Positions 10,471 through 21,263 of a stretch of 22,500 nt of DNA are shown here, piece after piece. A program made the position numbers and the translations under genes. Each line of letters opens with the position of its first letter. Position 1 is the stretch's first letter. Under the pieces are notes generated by a model. The model was not told the origin of the DNA. It saw only the letters and a program-made list of their open reading frames with translations, and made no database searches. This stretch comes from Chromera velia (Eukaryota > Sar > Chromeraceae): positions 1 to 22,500 of the forward strand of contig JAHBMJ010000785.1 in NCBI GenBank assembly GCA_018398765.1. The letters run 5' to 3'.

Positions 10471-10685
10471 GACAGAGCCTGTCAGACGCATCTGCTGCAA
10501 GGCCCCGTCGAGGAGAAGTTCGGGCGTCACGCTGCGACACCTGCACACATACATACACACATACACATACTCTCTCTCTCTCTCTCACACACACACTCTC
10601 TCTCTCACACACACACAAGAGCACATACACACATACACACTCACATACACACACGCACAGAGAGAGAGAGACACACACACATATA

Positions 10686-10781
<96 letters not shown>

Positions 10782-10877
10782 GTGTATGTGTGTATGTATG
10801 TGTGCAGGTGTCGCAGCGTGACGCCCGAACTTCTCCTCGACGGGGCCTTGCAGCAGATGCGTCTGACAGGCTCTGTC
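10471..10877. repeat. Perfect 100-bp inverted repeat around a microsatellite core
   Basis: Positions 10471-10570 and 10778-10877 are exact reverse complements over 100 bp, checked base by base. About 75 bp of each arm is complex GC-rich sequence (GACAGAGCCTGTCAGACGCA at the outer end). The inner part is CA/TA-rich, and complementarity extends into a CT tract (10571-10586) facing a GA tract (10751-10778). The spacer is CT, CA and GA microsatellite. A transcript across the region would fold into a hairpin with an arm longer than 110 bp. The right arm reads in the sense direction of the minus-strand FHA-BRCT gene. Confidence 0.95.
10641..10872 (-). other. Candidate last exon of the FHA-BRCT gene
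   Basis: Read on the minus strand, CTGACAG|A at 10873 is a usable acceptor. It supplies the single base needed after exon 16 (phase 2). The frame then reads [20 protein letters not shown], plausible for the last helix of a BRCT domain. It continues into His/Thr, Leu/Ser and Cys/Val dipeptide runs encoded by the microsatellite, to a stop at 10641-10643. The true end may instead be a donor within the repeat. The complex part lies wholly within the right arm of the inverted repeat. Confidence 0.3.
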
Positions 10878-11190
10878 AGACTCAAACAAAAGCCTACGGA
10901 GACACTCACTCACAGAGATACACACAGAAAGAGCCTCATACGCCTTAACTCCTAGAAAATGAAGAGGGGGTGCTGTGGGATAGAACGAGAGAAGGACAGA
11001 GGGAAAAGAAAAGAAATGCAAAGCAAGAACACAGGGAGACGAGAACAAAGGTCTGTCTGTCGAGATATCCAACAACCTTCCCACCACCCGCAGTCCGCAC
11101 ATCCTCCTTCCTCCTTTTTCTAACACTGGCTCATCTCTCCGTTCCATTTCGACCGCTCCTTGTGTTACTCGACCGGCCGGCCACGCATCC

Positions 11191-11210
11191 ATTCATTCAT
11201 TCATTCATTC
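11191..11210. repeat. (ATTC)n microsatellite
   Basis: Five copies of a tetranucleotide lie downstream of exon 16 of the FHA-BRCT gene, in its presumed last intron. Confidence 0.85.
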
Positions 11211-11345
11211 AAATCATGCTAAGCCCCTGCCCGACCGCATGGATGCATACAGACAGAAACTTTGGAGTCTGTCTGAGTTCTCCCTTCGGGCTCTCGATCG
11301 GCCCCTGTGGCCCTCCATCGTTCCCTCTCTCCCTCCCTCACTGAC

Positions 11346-12047
11346 CCTTCGGCAGGCGCCTTGTCCCCCGGTGCCGCCACGAAGATCGTCTTTTCCTTCT
11401 CTGCATTGCCAGTCTCTCTCCAGGCCTGCGGGAGCAGAGAGAAGAGGAATACAGATGTGGTGGAAATGACGTCAAGCAGGTTTCACTGCTTATTTGTCTG
11501 CTGCTCATTTGCCCGTTCACTGCCCCCTCTTAGCTCGGCCTGACTCCACACGCTGCTGAGGAGTGGATTAAATAGGAAAGAGCACTCGGACACGTTAGGT
11601 CATCCAGAGACACAACAGGCAGTCACAAAAACGAACAGCCAAAGAACGGCTCGCGAAAGAGTCTCTCGATCCACGAAGTACTCGATACCCGACGGCCCTC
11701 CTTCCTTCTTTTCACGAAATGACACGAGGATATTTGTACACATGCATCTGAAAGTAGGGTCAAAGTGTACTTCGCTCGACTAAAGCAGGAAGGGCATCGA
11801 TACCAAACGACAGGGAAAGGTAAATAAATTGACCGACCTTTGCGAAGTCTGATGAAGGGGGGGGAGCAACGACCACCACTCTCTGTGCTGCAGCCGCTTT
11901 GCTGATCTCTGCAAGCTCGGTGGCAGGGGGCTTCTGGCACTTCCGGGAGATCATGAGGGTCCATCCGGCCAAGAAACCGCCACCCCCCGAGGCACGCTTC
12001 AGTGAGGCTGCGAGGCTGAACCCGAACTTCCTCTCTCCCTCAGAATC
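11346..12047 (-). other. BRCT domain 2, exons 15 and 16 (C-terminal end uncertain)
   Basis: Exon 15 (11838-12047) encodes FGFSLAASLKRA, then FLAGWTLMISRKCQKPPATE and LAEISKAAAAQRVVVVAPPP. This matches the second BRCT of MDC1-type pairs (LxGYxFxVTPGVxPPxxxMxEII). Exon 16 (11346-11425) adds AWRETGNAEKEKTIFVAAPGD, a typical strand-4 segment. The final helix, expected next, is not in exon 16. The proposed continuation is in the inverted repeat near 10872. If exon 16 is not spliced, the frame runs on to a TAG near 11220. Confidence 0.7.
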
Positions 12048-15000
12048 CTGGCAGACGACACAGACAGGCGTGCAGGAAGTCTGTTCTCTTTCTTCATACT
12101 TCTTCTTTGAGGCGGACAGAGAGGCAGACAAAGCAACAGAGAGAGAGACGGAGGATATACACGGGTGGACGAGACCGAACGAAGACTGGAAGGGGAGAGA
12201 GAATGCTGAATCCCCAAAAATAAGAAAAACACATGAAAAAACCCTCAGCCAGAGAAAAAGCCAACAAAATTAATACCGCGGCCCGGGCCATCGGGGTCCG
12301 GCCGTCTCGCGCGGACACGTCGGGACAGACGCGCGCGCGGAACTTTGACCCACTCTTTTGAATGTGCCTATGGGTCAAAAAGCTGACAGTCCCTTGAATA
12401 TCAGGACTCTTCTATGTGAACAGAAACGGCTTTCTGTTCAATACGTAAGTTGCGCATCACCGGACCCACCTTCAGAATGTGCGCCTCGGGGTTCAGGATC
12501 CGCCCCTCCGTTTTGCAGGCGGAGAGGAACGAAGGATCGACCACAGGGACTCCACAGGCGACCGCACACAGAAACTTTGCAGTGCGCTTCACTGCAGAAA
12601 TGCAAGAAAAAAGAGCAGCGCAGGAAGGGGTGCATTGGTAGATGCCAGGCAAGCGAGTCACAAGACGCTCATTACGACCCGACCGACCGCTTGCAGCCAC
12701 CAGAGCCGTCACATTCTCTCCCCAGTCCTCCCTCACACGAATGCCCAATCTTTCCAATGCCTTCCGATCGGCTGGGGCCAAGGTCACTCCTCCCGTTAGG
12801 GCAACCACCAAACTTTCGGGCCCTCCCCCAGCAGCAGCAGCAGCAGCAGACGAAGAAGAAGGACCGCCGGCAGATGCCCCCGGGCCTCCATGACGACGTG
12901 TCCGCCTGCTTCCTCCCTCGCCTTCCTCTTCCTCCTTCTGCAAAAACAAATGATGGATGTCGATCGAAAGAAAGAAAGAAAGAAATAAAAGAACAGATTC
13001 AACCACCTGTCTTCCAACAAAGCGAACAAGTGCAGCTTCTCGCAACCACTTTTTTATCTTCTCTTCTCGATCCTTCACGTCACATCGAGCCCTGGCTGCA
13101 CATCAGAACACATCATATCCCGCCACACACCCATCTGCCTGCCTGCCTGCTTGTGCGAATGTCACCACACAAGTGCAAAAGAACGAGTCACTCAAAGGCA
13201 TCCATGGAAACTTCTTCGGTGATCAGCCGGAAGGAAGGAACACTAGAGGCAAAAAGAGTGAGTGAAGCACAGAGAGCCCTTTCGAAGTCAGGGGCTGCCG
13301 GGAGGGCCTCGTTGCACAGAATAGAACGCCCAATTCTTTACTTCTTTCTCACTCCCTCCCCCCGTTTCATTTACGTGCAGACCGACCCACCGACCTTCTG
13401 CCCCCCCCGGCCTCTTCTGCCTCCTGCTCCCCTATTGCCACTGTCCCCCTCGGTCCCCTCTCCGTTGACACGGGTGGAAGACGAAGAAGAAGGAGCTGCA
13501 CCGGGGGACGGGTTTCTCGCATTCCCACCGCGCGCACGACGAGAGCCTGCCGACCCTGCGGCTGCTGCCGCCCCCTCCTGTGAGTAAGTGTCAGATGCAG
13601 ACAGATGGGAGAAGGAAATGTGACAAAACATTGGGAGTCGCATGAACACACCGGTCGATCGATCATTCCACAAATGACGCAAAGAAAAGAAAAGAAAAGA
13701 AAAGACCATGGATAGACGAGGAGGAGGACACAGAGTGCATTGCCTGAATTGAATCTCCGCATCCGTCCTTCCTTTGCGTTCCCTTCGTCAGACAGATGGG
13801 TACCGACAGATCGCGACTGAGAAATTTCCCTCTGCTGTAGCCCACTGACTCCTACACCATCAAAAAGAAGTTCCTTCCCTGAAAAAAAAAACTCGATAGT
13901 ACACTACTCACAGGCGGCGAAGCATCAATTGCATAAGCAAGAAACAAAGCCAGTCCCCATGCAACAGCACATGCACGAGAGATGTCAATTGCGCAGGAGG
14001 AAATTCAGTCACCAACGGCAAACAAATGTACACAGTCCCACAATTAATACCATCCGAAGCTGCCCCCCTCCCCCGACCGACCTGCTGTCTCGCATCAATC
14101 GCCCCCTCGTTTCCGTTTCCAGCAGCCGCACCTTCTTCTCCTTCGTCACCCTCTTCCTCCTCTCTTTCCTTCTTCACCCCCCTCCTTGAATTCTTTGCCT
14201 TGCTCTTCGCTTTGGGCCGCCCTCTCACAGCAGCCGCAGCAGGCTGCCTCGAAGCAGCAGCCGCCCCCTGCTGTGTGCCCTCGTCTTCGTCGTCTACTCC
14301 CATCACTTCGTCTTCCTCTTCCTGCTGTGCTGCTGCTGCTGCAGCTGCAGGAGCAGCAGCGGAGGAGGACGAAGAAGAGGAAGAAGGCTCGTTCGACTCT
14401 CCTGCCCCTGCCTGCCCAGTACGGGCACGCTTGCGGCGGCCAAGGCCCTGAGCTGCGGGTGGCACGTCTTCTTCATGTGATACAGCTGGGGGGGGAGCAG
14501 CTTCCTCCTCTCCTTCCTCGGATGCTGCTGCGGCAGCGGCGGCAGCACCCCGTCCTCCTCTCTTGGAAGCAGCAGGGCGGCCTCTCTTCGGGGCTTCGAT
14601 CGCGCTAGAGGCGGCAGCAGCGGCAGCGGATGCATTTTGAGGGGGCGGCTCCGGATGGTTTGCTGTCCGGGTTCTTTTTCTTGCTGGTGGCTGCGGGGCC
14701 TCTGCCTCTTCTTCTTTTTCTTCTGGCTCTTCGTTTTGGATTTGCCTTTTTTTTCTTGAACGAGTAGAGGGGGATGGAGGAGGCTGCTGCTGCTGGTCTT
14801 CTGGTTCTTCTTCTTGATCGACGATCCTCTCATCATTTCCTTCCTCTGCCCCCTCTGCCGCAGCGTCTTTGTCTGCCTGCCGCAGGACCTGTTTTTTTGG
14901 CCTTCCTTTTGATTTTGGTTTGGGCTTCGCCTTAGGATTTGCACCCCCCCTGCCCGCTGCTGAGGATGAGGAGGAAGAGGAAGCAGCATTCTGGACGACC

Positions 15001-17713
15001 GGTTCCTCTCCGTCCTCTTCACTCTTCTCATCTCCTCCTCCTCTGTGTCCTCCCCCCCCCTCGGCTCCTCCTCCTTCCCCCACCTGGGGCGGGTCCGAAG
15101 CTGCGTCGTCTCTCACGCTCGCTTCAACCACGTCCGTCATTTCAACGTCCTCGTCACCGTCTCCCTCTGCCCCCCCTCTCCCGCCGCCAGGCGAGGAGGA
15201 GGCCTCGGCAGCGGCGGCAGCCGGGGCCTCTGCGGCCCCGCCCTCGTCCGCCCCCCGCTGCAGCTCCTGAAGCGGCAGCCGCCTTCGCCTTTGCTTTTGC
15301 CTTGGCCTTTGCTTTTGCTTTCGCCTTTGCCCTGGCTTTCGGCTGAGCAGACTGAGACTCTCTGCACGCACTCTCTCGAGAAGATCAGAAGTCAACAGGC
15401 TGAGACCCGCAGGCAAAAGAAATGAAGAGAGGACGCTGGGAAATATTCTGTCTGGTGACAGTTCTGAATTGATGCATCCGATCGACAGACAATATACATG
15501 CGCATGCACACGCACACGCACACACTCATATACGCGCTTACAAGAACAAGAACAAGGGCACACACTCACACACGCGTGCGCGAGGGTCAAAAAGTCTCGC
15601 TGCACATGCGTGTCTCTTGTCTCTGTTTCTCACACTCATTCCCTCACTCACTCACTGACCTCTGAAGCGCATCCTCAGAATCTTCCGCCTCTTCTCGATC
15701 AATCTGCCCTTCCTCGCCTCCCGTCTCTTCCCTTCTCGCACCTGCCCCTTCAGGAATACCGTCCCCTCCCTCACCTACCCCCGTGTCTCCTTCCCCTGCG
15801 GCTGCTGCGACAGCCTGACTTGAGGAACTCTGAGCACCTGCATCTTTGGCAGAGTTCTGCGGCGGCTGTGCAGAGGGACAAGGGGGAGATCGAGGGGCAT
15901 GGGCAGAGATCGAGAAGGCAGGATCGGGGCCGTCTGAGAACAGGAGGAGACCCGGACCCTCAGATGGCGCCAGACTCAGCCTGTGGCTGCTCCTACGAGG
16001 GCGGGCGGAGGCAGACGGAGGAGCGGAAGGAGGCGTAAGCGGTCGACCTCCTCCATCCCCTCCTTCTTCTTCCCGTTCCCTTTCACCCGATTCTCCCCCA
16101 CCCCCAGGTGCCGCTGCTGCTGCTGCTCTATCGAGAGCTGGGGACCCCTCCCCATCCTCCTCGTTTCTCTCCGGCTCCCCTTCCCCCCCCCCTTCTCCCT
16201 CCCTTGAAGGCTCATGGAGGTCGTCGAAGGACAGATCTTCGGAGACTGCAAGAAGAGAAACAGGAACCGGAAGAGAGGGGGACTGTGCAGCTGAGCAAAG
16301 GGCACAAGACCCACAGAAGTACATGCACCAGAACAGAAGGCAGAGAGGCGCACGTATTCTGCAAACTCAATTCTCATGATTGGATTTTTCACGAGAGAAA
16401 ACTAGAGGCAAAGACATCAGGCACCGGCAAGCAAATGGACAGACATACCTCGACGTCTCCTCTCCGCTGACTGCATGTCACTCCCTTCTCCTTCTCCGTC
16501 TCCTCGCCCTCTCCCTCCCGTCTCTTCATCCTCTTCATCCCCTGAGGGCGGAAATTCTAGCGCCAGATCAAGTTCCAGATCAAGTTCGCCCTCTTCGTCC
16601 TCTCCTTCCATCCCCATCCCCCCGCTCTCTCTTCCTCTCTGTTCCCCTTCTTCTCCTCCAGAGCCGTCCCGATTCGCTTCTCGTTCTCGTTCCTCCTCTC
16701 CCCTCCCAGATGCAAACGCAAGCTCGGCTTGACCGGGGTACAGGAGGGTCGCGTCCTCTTCCTCCTGTTGCCCTTCAAGTTCCTCTGGTGCCCCTCCTCC
16801 CTCTCCTTCTCCCTCTGCACCAACTGCCGGGTCCGAAGCCTGAGCCTGTGCCTGATCTGAACGTCCGAGGGAGTGCGGGAACGGTTCATAGGCGAGTGTG
16901 GCATCCTCCTCCTCCTCCTCTGCCTGTCCTTCTCTTTCTCTGCGCTCCCCTTCGTGCAGAAGATGTCCTCCCTCCTCACCTCCCAACTCCGCTTCATCCT
17001 CGTCCTCCTCTCGCGCTGTTGCGAAGGCGTCTGCGTCATCCATCTGCAGCGGCAAAGTCAGAGACAGACACGATCGAGAGAGCAGACATATCTCAACGCA
17101 ACGACAAGTTCTTGAAATTCTTCAAAAACACTGCAGACTCTCTTTATGGCCTCCTGGAGACAAAGGAGATGTGCAATTGAAAAATCTTGGGATGAAGCAA
17201 ACCAGGCGGGAGGACTGAAGACAACAGGGCGAAAGTGCAAGTTCTTCCAATAAATCTTACCCAAACAACCTGCTAAGCATCAAGTACGACTTAAAGCAGA
17301 CAAGGCAGGAAGATGGAAAACGGCAAACCCCTCCAAAAAAACCGACCGCAGCAAAGAGGTCACCGTCTGCAACAGCAACACCAGCTTCGGAGGCGCCACC
17401 AGCAGCAGCGGCAGCCGCGGCACCGAAGGACCTCCTCGCTGTTCCCCCGTCCTCAGGAGGCGCAGCGGCAGCCGCGGCAGAGGAAGAAGAAGAAGAAGAA
17501 GGATGGCCTTCTACTTCCCCACGCCCTTTCAGAGAGGAAGCACCTTTTGCCCCTTCTCCATCTTTCTCCCCACCCTCATGCTGTTTCTCATCTTCACTGT
17601 CGCCATCTCCATCTCCCTCTTGAGACGAAAAGAAAGCAGCAATTTGGAACCCCCCCCCTCCCCGGGGTCTTCCACCACCATTTTCCCCCTCCGTCTCTGC
17701 CTGCAAAAAAAAC

Positions 17714-17749
<36 letters not shown>

Positions 17750-19130
17750 AAAAAAGAAAGGAGCCCGTGAGCGGACAAGAAGAGAAGAGAAGTCCATGTG
17801 ATGATGATGCATGGACGTGTTCTTTCAGACCGGACGCCTCTCTCTCAGCAGGTCTGTCTCTGTCTCTGTCTCTGTCTCTAGCGGCTCAACAAAAGTGGAG
17901 GGAAAAAGGAAGGAAGACAAAAGGGCAGGCACTGCACGGAGAGAAGACAGAAAACACCCTTCGACGGAAAGAGGATGTGAACCGGCGGAATAGAAACACT
18001 CTGTGAGAGAGAGGGCGCGCGCAAGTGGACAGACAGGCCGACCTCTCTGCCGTCTCCACCTCCAGAGATTTCTTCCTCTTCACTTGATCTTCTGCCGTGC
18101 CCTGCAGCGCCCTCTGCTCCTCCTCCTTCTCTTCCGCCTTCTGCTGCTGCCGGTGCACCAGACCCATGAGCTGCAAGGAGGTCTTGAGTCAATTCCTGCA
18201 AACAAAAAGAGAAATAAATCATGGACCACTGTCCTGTTCTCGCCACCTTTTTGTGTCCTACACAGGTGCAGAACTCATTCCGGCTATCTCTGAAGACCGG
18301 AAATCGTTCTTTTGTTTTGGTTTGACGCCAGGACAAGAAAGAAGTCTATTTATTTCAACCAAGTGCGTGGATCAAGACAAAGACGAATAGACAGACAGAC
18401 CATATGCTACTCTCCTCGCTCTTTTTCTTCACGTACACAACAAGACTAAAAAAGAACAGACAGACATACAGACAGACACGCAGACGGACAGACAAACTCA
18501 CAGCTGTGGACAACACCACGGAGCGGCAGCGACAAAAAGACAACTCTCACAAAACAGACGAGGACACTGCTGTGCAGACTGAGACAAAAGGGAAAGGGCA
18601 AATAGATCCAGGACTGAGAAAAGGTGAGGCCACCGAAAAGGTCAGCGAGAAGTCGGAGCGACACTCAGACAGACAGAAGAACGGAGAAGTCGGTACACCA
18701 ACTTCGTCAAGGTCCGCCCCTTGCACCTGCGTCGCCTCCATTTGCAAGTCTTCTCCCTCTCCACCTGCGCTTTCTGCACGCATGAAAATTATGTCAATTT
18801 ACAGGCACTCACAGGATCGAAACACGCGGTTAAAGAATACTCTTTCGCCAGAGTGTGGGTCGGTCGAAAGAAAAACCTCAAATTGCAGTCTAACCAGGAG
18901 AATCACCCGTCTGTCTTCCCCACGAGATACTACCCCCCACACTCCGCATGCACAGATAAGCAAATAACCAACCCACCGACCAGCATCAGCCTCCCGCCGT
19001 TCAAAGACAACGTGGACGTCTGCAGGCACACAGACAAAAAGAAAAAAAAAATGCACAGACCACACGCACCACACGGACTAAGCTCTTTGTCTTTTCTATC
19101 TCTCTTGAACAGTCGGCATGCGGCCGGCTG

Positions 19131-19162
<32 letters not shown>

Positions 19163-21216
19163 ACACACACACACGCACTGCACTCACCCTGCACACACAC
19201 TTTTTGTCGCTTCACCTTCGTTTTCACACGTTGTTGCCAGCTTCGGCATGTCGATGCCACATGCAAGTCGATTCATTTCCCCATTGTCCAAGCAAACAAA
19301 CAAGCAAACAATCGAACCCTTCTTTCTCGATGCGTCTAGCTGGAGATCCAAAAAGGAGGACTTCACCGAAGCCCTGTCCACAAACAGACGTTGCCCCCTC
19401 AGTTCCCTCCGAGCCCCCCTCCATACAAAAACAAACCGACCACCGAAGTGCAGGACATCTCCGTCTGAAATCTCCCACGACTTCCCCCTTGCCAGTTCCT
19501 TCCGCACACCAGGCACGCCACGGACCCGCACGGTGCCGTTGGATGAGCCCAGGTCTTTCACCCACGCATCCTCCGACTCCACCACTGCACCACACACATA
19601 CGCATACGCATACACACACGCACACAAACCCCATGTAATCCAAAAAATAAATTGCTCGGACAGATGATCGAGGGACACTGTATGCATGTAGAAGGAAAGA
19701 AAGTGAATTCCCTAGTTGACCTCCAACTTAAAGAAGACAAGAATCCCTCACCACATATTCATATCTACATGGCATTATTCGTCGGTCACAACTTAAGAAA
19801 CTTTCGGCGTTCGAGAACTGCATACCGCTTCCACTGACAAGATCTGACTGACGGGGGTGTTTCCTCTCTGGAATCGCAAAAAAGGCCTCTGGATCGAACG
19901 AGGCATATTGAAACACTCTCTGAGAGAAAATAGAGGAGCGACGACGTCGATCGAATGAACATCGGCAGGGTGAAAGAAAGGTCGCCCCCCCGCCCCACTC
20001 CTCACAAAGGGCCTAGGCGTGCCCCCCATGCACACGGACTCGTGCACTTACCAATGCATGCGTGCCTTCTGGATACGCTGCCGTGCCTGAGATCAACAAA
20101 GTGTGCGCCCTCCTCCTCGGCCTTCCTTGTCTCTACGTGTTCCTCTGAGTCTCTGCACTCACCCCCCCCCCACACGCACAAACACTTGCTTCGTCCTTCC
20201 AAACTTGCACCAACTCACTCATATTCTAGCCACATCGAGAAGAAGAAAGAAGCATCCATTGAAGAGCCGTCAACCACATCAGCGGATTCTGGGAGAGATA
20301 ATCAGACGCACAGGTTGACACAGACAAGAAAACTGCCTGCCGGGATGACACTACATCGCAACCCTTTCGTGATTGATGTCCCTTCCCTGCCCAGAAGAAA
20401 TCAGATGAACGCTTGCACACACCCCACCCTCCCATCGAATGCATCCACGCAGAATCAAACCCTCCCATCGAATGCATCCACGCAGAATCAAACCAACGTA
20501 CCTGCCGATAATGTTTTCCCCGTCCCTCAACGCGACGAGAAAGTCGGACGGGCGGTCACCATCATTGCGGACTCTCAAATAGACCCTCTGCAAGCAGAGA
20601 GAGATGGACTCTCTCTCCCTCCCTCTCTCTATCTCGCGTGAGACCAGCCGGTCTCGTTTTTTTGTCAGAGAACTCCTCATTGAACAAACAAGTCAAGGAA
20701 GTCCAGAGATCAGCAAAGTAGGCAGGCAGGCATGTTGGTTGTTGCGGGAAGGCACGTAAAAGAAACCGCGTTGAGACATTGATATTTGAGAGGGACGGTG
20801 CGAATCGAATCGAGGACAGCGAAAGAAAAGGCAGGAAGGAGCACCCAAAAGCCAGACAGAGACAGGAGCCTCATCGAAACAGAGACAAAGGCAGGCAGGC
20901 GCGCAATCAGGCAAGCAAACAGGCAGACAATCGGAGAGCAAAAGGAACAGACACGCCGGCAAAGCAAAAAAACGGCAGGAAAAGAAAGTGCAGGATGACG
21001 AACATCGAGATCCGGAGCCCTCTCTTCTTGTCCTTTTCCTTCTCCCCCGTCGTCTCCCCAAGCGTCTGCATCAGCAGTTGAGAGGAAAGCAAAAAAAAAG
21101 CACATGTGCACTGTCTCTCTCTCTCTCTCTCACACACACACAGTCACACATACACGCACACACAGTCACACAGTCACACATACACGCACACACACACAGT
21201 CACACAGTCACACAGT

Positions 21217-21263
<47 letters not shown>

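Noticed and set aside
10424-10948. Long ORFs on both strands across the inverted repeat, rich in His/Thr, Leu/Ser and Val/Cys dipeptides.
   Set aside because: These are translations of CA, CT and GA microsatellites. Only the complex part of the right arm is considered as a possible exon.
13929-15425. Plus-strand ORFs rich in Pro, Leu, Ser and Arg opposite exon 11.
   Set aside because: They are antisense shadows of the Glu/Ala/Ser-rich minus-strand exon, with no domains.
18043-18176. Alternative frame in exon 7 giving a Gln/Glu/Lys coiled coil (LMGLVHRQQQKAEEKEEEQR).
   Set aside because: Looks coding by composition, but requires an internal acceptor and leads to a premature stop in exon 8. 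The chosen frame enters and leaves in phase 0 as its neighbours require.
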